Positions 27,001-34,129 of a stretch of DNA of 64,000 nucleotides are shown here, piece after piece. Where the stretch lies: contig JAMKCH010078773.1 in the NCBI GenBank assembly GCA_023653785.1, positions 305,131 through 369,130 on the forward strand, written 5' to 3'. The stretch is from Ophioderma brevispina. Its lineage: Eukaryota > Echinodermata > Ophiuroidea > Amphilepidida > Ophiodermatidae. The notes under the pieces were generated by a model. That model was not told where the DNA came from. It searched no databases and worked only from the letters and a program-made list of their open reading frames with translations. Position numbers and translations under genes: made by a program. Positions within the stretch are counted from its first letter, which is position 1. The number at the start of each line of letters is the position of its first letter.

Positions 27001-29274
27001 AGACCATACCGGATGTTCCCATTATCATTGTGATATAATTTGACAAGTGAGGTCTAAAAGTCTCTCGAACGTCATGAAACATACATCAGGAAGTCCAAAA
27101 TCTCCCCACGCTGTATCAGAAATATGACGTCACCATTCAGTAATGAGAGTACTGTATTTGTAAAATTGTATATGAAGAAGTGTGTACGTGCCAAGTTCCA
27201 CAAAAGGGGCAAAAGGTAACCTGTGCTGATGCGATGCTCAAAAAGTCCAAAAAGGACCCTGTTATGGTCACTTTAAAAAAAAAAAATAAGCTTTTCAAAC
27301 GTCCTGCAACCCTCCAAGAAAAAATCCTGCTTTGGGCCCTGAGAAGTGGACAAATCTGTTTGGTCCAATAGGTTAGCAGATTTTCCAAGCAATTAAAAAA
27401 TAGCATGTTGTTACAGTTATTTTGGAGCATGAAGAAAGAGTGAAAGTTCCTAATTATGCCTGAAACCAGTATAAACATTTGACAATTGAATTCAGCAAGT
27501 TCTCTTAAGTTTGTTAGGTAAGGCCTGAGAAGTCTGTTGCCGTGATGGAGGGAAAAATTAGGCGTCGGCCTTGTCAGCGGATTTATTTTTTTTTAAGATG
27601 AACTTCACCTGTTTTACTTCTTAAAATGAATACAACATGCGTGGGGGGGGGGGGTTAATTCAACCTTTTTTTAATCACATAGCAAAGATTGTTTTATTTA
27701 CTTGTTGTTGACTTGATGTTTTGGTCTTTGTGTTGGTAAAACTTTTGTTTTAATTGTAAATGAAAAGCATGGTTTGTGGGCATATTTTTTTTTGTGCTAA
27801 TTTGCATAAAACAGTTTGAGTCAGCAGGTTTTGCTAGAGTCTTGTTGGTTATGGCAAACAAAACTTTTTTTTGCCCCAATTGCTTCCATTGGCGACGAGC
27901 AAGTGTTCCAATTTTTCAAGCATAGATGGCTTTTTTTATGCATAAAATTAATAGTAAGATAATATATCTTTTAACCTTACACAGGCAAGGTCGTGATGGC
28001 GAGTTATATTTAGATGGAAATTGACCCCATGATCGGCCAATCAGAAGGGCTTCCTACAAATGCTGAATGTTAAAGGATAGAGTCTACCTCGGTAAGGATT
28101 GTGGATTAAATTTCTAGTGAATGCTACTTATTCTTTAATAATCTTTAAGTGATGGACAGTTGTCTTAGATCATTCCAAATTATTCATTATGTGAATTCAA
28201 GAAGGTTGTAGTGCAATAATGTAATCAACGTGCTAATAAACATACTATTAGCCAGTTTGGTCAGTGGCTCTTGAAATGGTTCTTTAAGGGCAACACAGTT
28301 GCCCGAAGTACCATTCAAGCACTGGACTCAAGGAATTAGAAAACTTAAGTCAGCCAATTGCATGGCAGCAACAGATGTATCACATTGGCAGCTATTGCAC
28401 TTATCTTGCATTCACTGAATGAATTATGGTAATCTGGCCTACTTTTTCAACTATACTTATGATACTTTGCCATCTATGGTAAGAAAACAATTTTATCATA
28501 TTCATGATACCTGACATCCATGGTAAAGAATACTATAATGTTATATCCAGGGTAGAGAAACATTTGTTTTACTAATAATAATTCACATCAAGGTAGAGAC
28601 CATTTTTTAGCATATTTGAAACTTGAAGTATGAGGTGAAGATGTCTTTACACTTGAGATTCAGAGGAAAGGGAATGGTTAATTAAGACACCATCACCGAT
28701 CCACCCTAAAGAGTCAAAATACGTAGTATTTGAAATTGCGAACCCAAGCTTAAAGTAAAGTAATAAGCCTGTAATTTTCTCAATAATTATTTTTTTCAAA
28801 CTGAATTCAAAATCTCTAGTCAGTTAAAAGTGCTGTTGTAAGTGATGATGTAGCATCCTGACATTCCTACTCTTTACATCGATATTGACACCGCAAAATA
28901 TAATATTTTTGGGTATAGAGAATTTTACAATGCTGACAATAATTAACATCCATATAGAAGAGAATACACTAGAATAAAATATTGATCGCCTTTGACTTGG
29001 CTTCCGTCATAGGTGGTGGTGCTCCAGATATAGAAATGCTAACGGGTGGGTTAAATTTTCTGACGGTGTCCGGGTGCCTGGGCCTCGCAAGAAAGCTCGT
29101 CTGGAAGCGAACCCTGAGCGATCCGGTCCGCTAACGAACTATGGGACAATTCGCAATGGAAAGAGTGTACATGTCGAGCCAAATAACCCCCTCGCAATAC
29201 TTAATGATAATACGTTTTCCAGGGACCCAACACCCCCTTACCCACAGTGTAGTATATATTACTGGTTATTTTAG
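1..29274 (+). CDS. HSPG2: Perlecan-like basement-membrane proteoglycan, 3' part of gene (18 exons)
   Basis: This is the C-terminal part of a secreted heparan-sulfate proteoglycan of basement membranes. The domain order read from successive exons is Ig, Ig, Ig, LG1, EGF, EGF, Ser-Gly linker, LG2, EGF, EGF, LG3, stop. That is the order of perlecan domain V (endorepellin), which in known family members binds integrin and dystroglycan; agrin has different spacing and preceding domains. Exons are 60 to 340 bp with GT-AG borders, mostly phase 1. The 5' end of the gene (SEA, LDLR, laminin IV and most Ig modules) lies outside the window to the left. About two thirds of the exons contain single-base frameshifts although flanking residues and splice sites are kept, so the reading frame cannot be followed continuously. 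Assignment to the perlecan family is firm; whether the copy is intact is not settled by this sequence. Confidence 0.88.
571..838 (+). CDS. HSPG2: Perlecan exon: Ig domain
   Basis: The acceptor is TTACAG at 565-570. The exon encodes APSVSIMVHTVGQYVPVGGS, then PVVTWVKV (the core Trp strand), LKASLSGGMLTI, AGTYRCTAY (the second Ig cysteine) and VDLNSSQVVLL. These pieces lie in three frames, so at least three small indels are present. The position expected to hold the first Ig cysteine (LTxEVN) reads CGA (Arg), which is a substitution or an error. The donor is AAT|GTAGGG. The family is clear; the exact 3' border is less so. Confidence 0.7.
1056..1311 (+). CDS. HSPG2: Perlecan exon: last Ig domain before domain V
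   Basis: The acceptor is GAACAG at 1050-1055. In one frame the exon gives AIHCLATGSPMPEIFWYKQEG, which contains the first Ig cysteine, the Gly-x-Pro turn and the core Trp. Farther on it gives C-x-ASNDGG, the second-cysteine strand. Earlier (QLPIQPAATHSS) and later parts are in other frames, so indels occur near 1090-1110, 1185 and 1255. The donor is GGAG|GTACGG. This should be the domain IV/V boundary because the next exons are laminin G. Confidence 0.65.
2136..2264 (+). CDS. HSPG2: Perlecan exon: start of laminin G domain LG1
   Basis: The exon encodes SYIAYRGL (with one indel) and then RNAHKITLISKFSFKTRELE, which are the first beta strands of an LG domain. It ends GAAG|GTAAGA in phase 1, which joins in frame to the next exon. 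The start is uncertain: an AG at 2134-2135 precedes a run of A at the exon edge, and a second AG at 2170-2171 would give a shorter exon. Confidence 0.65.
2296..2530 (+). repeat. Dispersed dimeric ~135-bp repeat (copy 1)
   Basis: Two units contain GGCTACGATGATGTAACTTG, GGTGGAAAGGAGGG and a G-rich tail, and end at GACGACACTC. The same dimer lies at 25725-26045, and one inverted unit (ACATCATCGTAGCCCT) lies at 47340-47412 beside the Ngaro element. Confidence 0.85.
2698..3034 (+). CDS. HSPG2: Perlecan exon: core of LG1
   Basis: The acceptor is CTTCAG at 2692-2697. The exon gives GMILFNGQKTT, FAQFRFDPAAE and LDLGKWNTV, then after one frameshift near 2850 gives TIVRNMTYADMDVDD, KLYLGGIEKF and GFRTGFIG. 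These match the LG pattern (ILF-NG, FRFD, LGKWxTV, LYLGG). The donor is ATTG|GTGAGT in phase 1. Confidence 0.82.
3220..3350 (+). repeat. tRNA-derived SINE-like fragment
   Basis: GGTTCAAATCC near 3316 fits an RNA polymerase III B box, and TGGTTCACTGC about 45 bases upstream resembles an A box. No complete tRNA cloverleaf can be drawn. It lies inside the intron between LG1 and the first EGF exon. Confidence 0.4.
3913..4155 (+). repeat. 29-bp minisatellite, about 8 copies, hairpin in each unit
   Basis: The unit ACCAAAGCCTTCCACTGGTG plus TGGAAGACT is repeated about eight times with few changes. Each unit holds the near-palindrome CTTCCACTAGTGTGGAAG. It ends 119 bp before the LG1/EGF exon. Open frames across it only reflect the unit length and are not genes. 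Confidence 0.92.
4275..4493 (+). CDS. HSPG2: Perlecan exon: end of LG1 and first EGF domain
   Basis: The frame is clean over the whole exon. GCVSLLAIDGRDYYLGGEAM is the last LG strand pair with its conserved Gly-Cys. CPTCEENPCANGGICQEA and CLCRDGYTGFLCED form a six-cysteine EGF repeat, followed by DECYPG, the start of the next EGF. Vertebrate perlecan has the same CPTC junction. The acceptor is CCCTAG and the donor is CCAG|GTTTGT, both in phase 1. Confidence 0.93.
4814..4909 (+). CDS. HSPG2: Perlecan exon: second EGF domain
   Basis: A clean 96-bp phase 1-1 exon encodes LCGTGICISDPGPDGYVCRC followed by QAGQFGKNCEF. It completes the EGF begun by DECYPG in the previous exon. The borders are CATAG and TTTG|GTGAGT. 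Confidence 0.92.
5899..5958 (+). CDS. HSPG2: Perlecan microexon: acidic Ser-Gly linker (predicted GAG site)
   Basis: This is a 60-bp phase 1-1 exon with acceptor CATCAG and donor TATG|GTATTT. It encodes DIDDGDYAAGSGRGAVQGDY. Its phase fits exactly between the EGF exon (ends phase 1) and the LG2 exon (begins phase 1). SGRG with acidic residues just before it matches the SGxG context used for xylose and glycosaminoglycan attachment. The exon is inferred from phase, splice sites and composition, without transcript support. Confidence 0.55.
7049..7324. mobile_element. Foldback MITE with ~90-bp inverted arms
   Basis: The left arm (TCTAACTTTAGACCCGGGTT, then GAGTGGACCTTTTTCC) is repeated inverted on the right (GGAAAAAGGTCCACTC, then GTAAAGTTAGA). 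Inner arms GGGTGAGAAAATTCC and GGAATTTTCTCACCC are also paired. No coding capacity is visible. Confidence 0.8.
8750..9388 (+). mobile_element. hAT-like MITE, copy A, interrupted by a SINE
   Basis: The left end is CAGAGGGTGTTTTGAATCAA and the right end is TGGGATTGACTCAAAACACC. Its sequence is the reverse complement of the copy at 9459-9747 except for about 350 bp between roughly 8857 and 9211, where a SINE has inserted. Confidence 0.85.
8872..9205 (-). mobile_element. tRNA-derived SINE, nested, with triplicated head
   Basis: Read on the minus strand it begins with a tRNA head (A box TGGTCTAGTGG, B box GAGTTCGAGCC), then a central stretch (TGTCCCTGGGCAAGATACTT), and ends with a tail (AAGCGCTATATAAAT) shared by many marine-animal SINEs. 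At the head end a ~20-bp segment (TAGACCACACATGCTCTCAC) is repeated three times. The insertion site is shown by the empty copy at 9459-9747. Confidence 0.85.
9459..9747 (-). mobile_element. hAT-like MITE, copy B, with 9-bp target duplication
   Basis: The terminal inverted repeats are perfect for 27 bp, starting CAGAGGGTGTTTTGAGTCAA. The element is flanked by GTTAAAAAG at 9450-9458 and again at 9748-9756. The CAG start and an 8 to 9 bp duplication suggest the hAT superfamily. It is 289 bp long with no transposase, so it is non-autonomous. Confidence 0.9.
10159..10652. mobile_element. Foldback MITE, copy 1 of a ~0.5-0.6 kb family
   Basis: The left arm (GACATTTGTAACACATCTCA then GTTTGAGTGATTAA) is matched inverted at the right end (TAATCACTCAACACC, GATGTGTT, CTAGCTCCCG). 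The inner arms around GGTCAAATTTTTAAA also pair. A second copy is at 53431-54030. Confidence 0.82.
11229..11453. mobile_element. Palindromic MITE, copy 1 (33-bp perfect central hairpin)
   Basis: The outer arms are AGAAGGTCGTAAGCACAATA and its inverted match ending at 11453. The centre is a perfect 33-bp stem (11313-11345 with 11349-11381) and a 3-base loop. Related copies lie at 28200-28408 and 33110-33333. Confidence 0.88.
11976..12304. mobile_element. PIF/Harbinger-like MITE with TTA target duplication
   Basis: The inverted ends begin GGCCTAAAAAAAATTGTTTG and extend about 31 bp to GGCGTAAC. TTA is present immediately outside both ends (11973-11975 and 12305-12307). A GGCC end with a 3-bp TTA/TAA duplication is the mark of PIF/Harbinger elements. 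It is 329 bp long and non-coding. Confidence 0.85.
12805..13026 (+). CDS. HSPG2: Perlecan exon: first half of LG2
   Basis: A clean phase 1-1 exon encodes GSPVFEPAFVGDSFISYQGL, LQIAMMFRPLTTDDGVILFN and DYISITVRDKRLEFQFDSGS. The DGVILFNG and LEFxxDxGSG motifs are diagnostic of LG domains. Acceptor CTACAG, donor TCAG|GTTGGT. Confidence 0.93.
13914..14156 (+). CDS. HSPG2: Perlecan exon: second half of LG2
   Basis: It encodes IRSASNITANEWYDIVAERN, LKDGSLGV, then after a frameshift near 14035 QGLNLKLPLYIGGVKDAS, and at the end (again shifted) the conserved FTGCLGE-type motif. The pattern follows vertebrate LG2 closely (AERxxKDGSLxV, GLNLxxxLYxGGV). Donor GCGAG|GTAAGC. Confidence 0.87.
14157..16466 (+). 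other. Perlecan intron with a triplicated CG-rich motif
   Basis: No exon is visible. A ~40-bp segment (TTAAAGCGACAGTG then AAACGCGTGCACAAAGACG) occurs at about 14638-14690, 16158-16205 and 16268-16318. The rest is AT-rich and unassigned. Confidence 0.6.
16467..16633 (+). CDS. HSPG2: Perlecan exon: end of LG2 and third EGF domain
   Basis: Acceptor TTGCAG. One frame gives MILINDAQGSNNIQDCSDEN, the end of LG2. Another gives CERHLVENGGSGHNIGNSEY followed by KC, an EGF core. At least one indel lies near 16550, where a TGA falls between the two cysteines. The donor is CTAG|GTGAGT. The LGSQG...C...CER arrangement matches the same junction in vertebrate perlecan. Confidence 0.75.
17464..17595 (+). 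CDS. HSPG2: Perlecan exon: fourth EGF domain
   Basis: It encodes HCETEVGPCDINEPCLNGGT, then CEPLGPEDRCMC and, after a small shift, CTCEEG. The NEPCLNGGTC core is a standard EGF signature, and the short spacing RCxC fits the compact EGF before LG3 in perlecan. It ends GAAG|GTTAAG in phase 1. Confidence 0.85.
17823..17907 (+). CDS. HSPG2: Perlecan exon: start of LG3
   Basis: Acceptor CCAACAG. It encodes EEDLPYSAYFG, then one base out of frame DDTGFLSLHRGISSQDQE. This matches the start of LG3 (YGAYFxDDGFLxF). The donor is GAGG|GTAGTT. Confidence 0.75.
18195..18362 (-). repeat. tRNA-derived SINE-like head, minus strand
   Basis: On the minus strand it carries a perfect A box TGGCTCAGTTGG (18344-18355) and B box GTTCGAATCC (18293-18302). 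The anticodon and T stems do not pair, so this is not a working tRNA. The segment TGGAGATGGCCAGCGCAC next to it recurs near 18540. Confidence 0.6.
18484..18645. repeat. Foldback repeat next to the SINE-like head
   Basis: TAGACAAGGATGGGTAAGTA on the left is inverted as ATACCCATCCTTGTCTA on the right, with further pairing of TTTGAACTACT/AGTAGTTCAAA and GGAGATGGCC/GGCCATCTCC around a G run. Confidence 0.8.
19156..19235 (+). CDS. HSPG2: Perlecan exon: LG3, second part
   Basis: Acceptor TTTGCAG, donor GCGTG|GTAAGT. It encodes QEDISFSFSTL, then one frame over DGV-LxWQGV. In perlecan LG3 the same position reads a charged/hydrophobic strand followed by GLLLWQGV. It is short and frameshifted, but the match with its neighbours is good. 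Confidence 0.7.
19805..20580 (+). repeat. ~75-bp minisatellite, about 10 degenerate copies
   Basis: Units contain CATCCAGATTCTTACTTGTG, ACCCACTACTTGAGCTA and GGCATTATCAACGAATTGTA in order. The copies differ mainly by one-base gains and losses. Two more units follow at about 20868-20990. It lies in the intron between LG3 exons. Confidence 0.85.
21236..21304 (+). CDS. HSPG2: Perlecan exon: LG3, third part
   Basis: The clean frame reads NEDLMGKGQDFVAVASQNDL then EFR. KGQDFxxxxxxxxxLEFR matches the LG3 strands that carry GKDFISLGLQDGHLVFR in vertebrates. Acceptor CTGACAG, donor TTCAG|GTAGGT. Confidence 0.82.
22258..22980 (+). repeat. Direct repeats and GT-rich tracts around the foldback element
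   Basis: A ~110-bp block (AGATAGTTCATATCC...CCAGTAAAA...TTCTCAATTTAAA) at 22258-22370 recurs at 22793-22905. Each copy runs into a TGTGTG-rich stretch. Confidence 0.75.
22440..22690. mobile_element. Foldback MITE, ~75-bp arms
   Basis: The left arm carries CTGTGCCAAGAGAAAATATC, CCTACAATGCATTG and TTTGTACAGGTA. The same blocks recur inverted at the right end (TACCTGTACAAAA, CAATGCATTGTGGG, CTGGTCTGTGCC). Confidence 0.82.
23200..24500 (+). repeat. Degenerate ~55-65 bp minisatellite
   Basis: Units built from GGAGTTCATGATGAGTTATG, TTTTAGAGTT and TTGGTGAG repeat from about 23200 to 23860 and resume from 24270 to 24500. The stretch between (23870-24270) is a different, C-rich sequence. Spacing varies by many small indels. 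Confidence 0.75.
25725..26045 (+). repeat. Dispersed dimeric ~135-bp repeat (copy 2)
   Basis: This is the same arrangement as at 2296-2530, with two GGCTACGATGATGTAA units and then GACGGCAGACGACACTCGCG followed by a CG-rich hairpin and ATGTATTTTATTT. A related end is at 46390-46440. Confidence 0.85.
26297..26373 (+). CDS. HSPG2: Perlecan exon: LG3, fourth part
   Basis: The clean frame LGSGEASIVTNHKVNDGELH then NVTASR corresponds to the LG3 segment LGSGEARLVSEDPINDGEWH in vertebrates. The donor CAG|GTAAGA leaves a phase 2 codon that joins exactly to the next exon. The acceptor is uncertain: the bases just before it also read FRYQ in frame. Confidence 0.88.
27985..28091 (+). CDS. HSPG2: Perlecan exon: LG3, fifth part
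   Basis: Joined to the previous exon it reads RQGRDGELYLDG, then after small shifts IGQSEGLP, LNV and DRVYLG, the strand before the GGAPD motif. Acceptor TACACAG, donor CTCG|GTAAGG in phase 1. Confidence 0.8.
28200..28408. mobile_element. Palindromic MITE, copy 2
   Basis: It has the ends AGAAGGTTGTAGTGCAATA and GGCAGCTATTGCACTTA, and centre TCAGTGGCTCTTGAAATGGT with a diverged inverted match, the same plan as 11229-11453. Confidence 0.75.
29013..29274 (+). CDS. HSPG2: Perlecan last exon: end of LG3 and stop codon
   Basis: Acceptor CGTCATAG. It begins GGGAPDIEMLTGG, the LG3 GGAPD motif. After one indel it reads KFSDGV, LEANPERSGPLTNYGTIRNG and NTFSRDPTPPYPQC, then stops (TAG at 29272-29274). 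The Cys eight codons before the stop fits the C-terminal cysteine that closes the last LG disulfide. The expected FSxGxxGC strand spans the frameshift near 29055. Confidence 0.8.
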
Positions 29275-30037
29275 ATTTTACGCCTATTATTCATGAAATT
29301 ATCTTGATTGACCATTTAAAAAATACGGGAGCATTTCTTGGTTTTTTCTTATGGAATGGCCTGGTTAACATTTGCGCTGAACCTTATGTCATTTTTGTTT
29401 TGTAAACCCCGATCAAAAGTTAACCAAGCTTGACTTCTCAACATATTATTAAGGCATGATAACTTTTTTTAGAAAACACAAAAATAACAAAAAAATCTTT
29501 GGTAATTTTGGGTCTTACAACGATAATTATTACAAGGTGTACACTTCCTGGCGAATAACAATTAACCCTCCTAGGCGACATTTATTTTTGTGGGGCTTTG
29601 GTTTTAAAAAAAATGTTTTGATGTACTATTTTAAGGTTGTTACCAAGTGATTTAAATTAATTGTACTAGAAATGCCTGCTTATATGCTGAAAATATTTAA
29701 CAAATAAGAAAATGGTGTTTCCTGAGTGTAGGTAACATTTAAAGTGTGATGGGTTAATTGAAGATTCCGAACTCGGGAAAAACGAAGTTACTTTATTTAA
29801 CTTAATGCGTTTCTTTTGGGGAAAAATTAATATTTATTAAAATTGCACCAATTCGCCAGTATCCAACATTGAGAAATGATTTTATGCCAGCTGAAGAAAA
29901 AATGGTTTAATGGGGGGGGGGGGGGCAAAAATAATTTACCTGTATATATAAACTGTTAATTTGGTTTTTCTGAAAGTTGTTTTAGTTGTAGCTAGATCAT
30001 ATCAATAAACACTAATTTCACTCATATATTTAATAAA
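29275..30037 (+). other. Likely perlecan 3' untranslated region
   Basis: No open frame of interest follows the stop. AATAAA occurs at 30004-30009 and 30032-30037 and is the first plausible polyadenylation signal after the stop, giving a UTR of about 0.75 kb. It is inferred from position only. Confidence 0.4.
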
Positions 30038-32163
30038 TGGCTTGTCGTAGTGATTTTACAATCCTGATCCTATGAAATACGATCAAAGCTTTTTAATCCC
30101 TATTCAATTTTACAAAACTAAGAACTTTAGTAGTGGTTTCTTATTGAATTATGGTAGGAAATTACAGACTGCATCGCTCTCATTGACATCTTTCGCATTG
30201 AGTTATTGAGTGAGATACTTTACAGACGATCAAAAGTGGGAGAGTAAGGTTTTGAACGGAAAGATTTCTTTTCATATAGATATTGATATATTAATGATGT
30301 AGAATGTATTAAATTCATAAGTAAGGATGTAAAAATCTGTGATAGCTCATCACATTGATGATTTGTGGGTTTATCGATATTTACACACAGAGTGGGATTG
30401 TAACTCTATATGTGAGCTGAATGGTTCATATCTAATTGATAATCTTAGCACTATTGCTGAATATGATCTGACTATCATCCACCACCTGGATGCAATTTAT
30501 ATGGACCAAGAATAGGAACACTGGAGGGACACTCAATTCATTCCTTGACAGTGGTTGGTACCACTTTGTTGACCAATAGTTATCAGAACAGGAATACGTA
30601 ATAAACAAGATGAAAAAGCGAGCAATAAAAGTGAAACAATTTGTAAAACACAACAGTCAATATTGCCATGTTAAGGGAATCGTAAGTAATTCATGATCTT
30701 CAAGGGAATGTAATATGTGTACATTAATTGCAATTAATTACTAATGCATATATATTAGTCTTGAAAATTTTTATATTTATCTATGAAACGCTTCTTGCTA
30801 AATTTTTTCAAGAACTGTGTGTATTCAACACAACATTAGTTTTTCATGTTTGATAAGAATTGTCTCTTTCTGCATGCATGCAAATCGGGTAAGCATGTCC
30901 ATGCCAGGCCAGATATCACTTACTCGGAAACAAAAACTATAATCCTTGCTTGGCATCTTTTTTTAAAATTAATGTAATAGTGGTGCGAAGTTGGGACATT
31001 TATGTATTTTGGATAGAGGATTTTGTAATGAAGGGTAAATATTAAAATCAGTGTTTGTTATATAATAATAAGAAAAATAAATTTAATTGCGTTTTACATA
31101 AAACCAAAAACGTGCTGTAGCAAGAACAAACAATAACACGAATTGTTTTGATTTCTAATGTTAAAACATTTGCAGCAGGATAAGATTAAATATTAGTAAA
31201 CACTAGAATAATACTTTTTGTAATTATAAATGTCCTGGGGGGGTGCCGATATAATTTTTGTCCACATTTTGAAGTGTTTTGCTGAAAGAACCATACTAAC
31301 CAAATCTTTAATGTAGAATGTAAAACTAAGCCGAGGCTGATCTATGTAAATTTTTTTGAAGGGCCATTTTTTTTAAACGGTTTTGTAGTATTTTTTTTGA
31401 GAAAAAAAAAAGCTCATGATATATTTTCTTTTTGGTTACTGACCATTGAGTTATACACGTCTAATATATGGTTTAAATAGTAATGGGTTACGAATCATGT
31501 GGTGAAGTAATAAATAATGTTCAAAAACTTACCACATAAGTACCAACGCTTAAATAAACAAGCATAAAATATATGCACTGGTATAAAAAAGCTATGTCTA
31601 GGGGTCTACAGGGAAGAATACTCTCGTTTATATTAACTAAAAATAAAAAACCAGTTAAAAAACTTGTTTAAAAAAAAAATATGTTGTGTGTTTGGAAATG
31701 TTTAATATCAAAAATAAAAAAAATATATCATTATTTTCTTGAAAAATCAAAACAACGACTGAAAAAAAAAGAATTAGCACATGATAAAATTTTAATCAAA
31801 TGTGGTGCCATGCAACATATTGGATTTGGGCATATCATCAGCCCAAATTACTGTATAAGTGGAAATAGCGCTGAATGGGTTGGTTCCCATACAATAAATG
31901 CTATAAAGTCTATTGTCTGTATGATTGAATTAAAGGCATTCAGCTGTCCCCTGAGTGAATAGACAACAGAAGACATTGATTTTTTCTCAGTGTTAGCAAA
32001 GGGAACATCATCGTTCGGAACACACTGATACACCCAGTTGCTTGGCTTTCCAAACCTACCTAAACCACTACTATGCTATGCTTGCTCTTCTTGGACCCCA
32101 AATGCTTCCATTTGATTGCTTCTATACTCACTAATTGTAGTATGCCCCTTATTTGTCCTTGAC

Positions 32164-32350
32164 CAGAGGGTGTTTTTAGAATCAATCCCACAATGCATTT
32201 CACTTTGCCTGTACTGTACTAAAAACGTGTCAGTACTTAAGGATAGAAGTGTTTCTAGGAGTTGAGGAACCACAAGACCTTATCAGGCTTATTGAAGTGA
32301 AAATGTCCAAAACACTGAAGCATGTGGGATTGACTCAATTACACCCTTTG
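32164..32350 (+). mobile_element. hAT-like MITE, copy C
   Basis: It begins CAGAGGGTGTTTTTAGAATC and ends GGGATTGACTCAATTACACC then CTTTG. It shares GTCAGTACTTAAGGATA with copies A and B but is shorter. The flanks GTCCTTGA and GTCCATAC are an imperfect 8-bp duplication. Confidence 0.78.
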
Positions 32351-33109
32351 GTCCATACAATGAGATTTTGGGTTCGGTTATAGTTTGTTTTTCATGTTTA
32401 ATGACAAAACTCAAGTACCTTGAACTGTCATTATAATAACTCTGGGAATACTGATTTTCATCATACAAAAATTGGAAATCCCCGATTTAATTTCACTGCC
32501 ATTCAGTCAAATAGGCGTCCATTAATGTGCTTTTAATTTTGACTTTTTTAAAAATGGTGACTTTTATTTAAGAGTAAATTCCAGAATAAAGTTTTGATCA
32601 CATTTAAAAAACCCATAATTTAATAGTTCATTAATTAACATACTCTCAAATAAGTACAAAGTAACAAGTTGGCCCAACGCAGTTGAAGCGTCCTTGGAAC
32701 AAGGTTTGAAAAACCTTCCTTCTTGACCATGTCTCTACCCAATAAAACAAAACATTGCAAAAATCATAATCTTGCTGTTTTGGCAACCCCCTGATTAAAG
32801 TGTCCTATCTTAAAATTCCATGCATTTTCTGAGCCTTCGTGTTGAAAGCAGCTTCATGCCCAAGTTTTTGATCAAGTGGTTTCCCTTACACAATGATCTT
32901 GGGGTGTACAGGTTGAGCATTTTGGCATCCTAACCTTTTTGTCCCTGGTGTGTTTCCTTCATAACATTCAGTCAGCACCACAATTGTTATCATGACTTAG
33001 TCACTTTACTCTTACTTTTCTATCATCATTTGTCACCTTTTGTACATGTACTGTATTATAACCTTTTTGATGTCTTATGAAATATTGGAATTAAATATTG
33101 TCATCTAGT

Positions 33110-33333
33110 GTAGGAAGCTGGAGTGCAATAGCTGCCATATGTCAATGCCCATCAAAACATACTATTATGCCAAGTCTTTTTTTTTTTTGGTCAGTGCTCT
33201 TGAATGGTTCTTCAGTACACGTCCATCTGAAGAACTATTCAAAACATGCTCAAGGAAAGATATATTGGGAGTTATCCTACTATGGCAGTACACAGATGAA
33301 TCACATGCAGCTTATTGCCCTTGCGGTCCTCTT
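33110..33333. mobile_element. Palindromic MITE, copy 3
   Basis: The ends GTGCAATAGCTGCCATATGT and CAGCTTATTGCCCTTG, and the hairpin TTGAATGGTTCTTCAG / CTGAAGAACTATTCAA, identify it with the copies at 11229 and 28200. Confidence 0.75.
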
Positions 33334-34129
33334 TGCTTTCACATGACTATGTGTTGTTAGTGTGTTGGGTCCTCCCCATTTTCCGTCATTAGTTCATATC
33401 TAGCAGTAGATGGAGATTTTTGATATATTTTTGGTAGAAATTATGGATGTGGGAATATTAATCAATTATATTCTGATTATCTATGACAAAGTCTCACTTG
33501 AAAAAGTAGAAACTTATCATTTAATGTTTAAAAGGGACAGTTTTGTGGTTAGCAGCTTTTTTCTGTGAATATATTAAGAATAAATCGTACTATTACAAAA
33601 ATCTCAGCATTTCTTGTTTATTGTTTCTCCTGTGTGTAATACAACGTATTTGGTGGATTAAATTATTGGTAGGCTTGGTTTGATACTAATAGATGGGACA
33701 TGAGCTATGAAATAAATCAATAAGATGACTTAACAAAAAATGGAAGAAGTTGTGTATATTTCTTCATAAAAATAAGTGGTGTTTTTCCTTTGGAACAGTG
33801 TGCGTGTTTCCGATCGCATTTGGGACCCCCCTCGATTTACCCCGAAGTGTTATCGATTTTGATATCAGATGAAAAGGCCGTATTTTTCTCATTGTTCCGT
33901 CCTGAAATTTGAAGCCCTCAAATTCCATTTCCAATTCCCAAGATATACACAAAAAACCGCCGTTTTAGTGGTTCAACCATCAATATTAGCTAGCACAGTA
34001 TTGATAGGGCTTTTGTAACATGCATTATTTGCATCTACCATCAAAACCCGCAATTTGTTCCCAGGTACTTGATGGGGTGTATGTCAGGCCAGTCTCTCAT
34101 ACAAGTGAAAACACAATACACAGTAACAT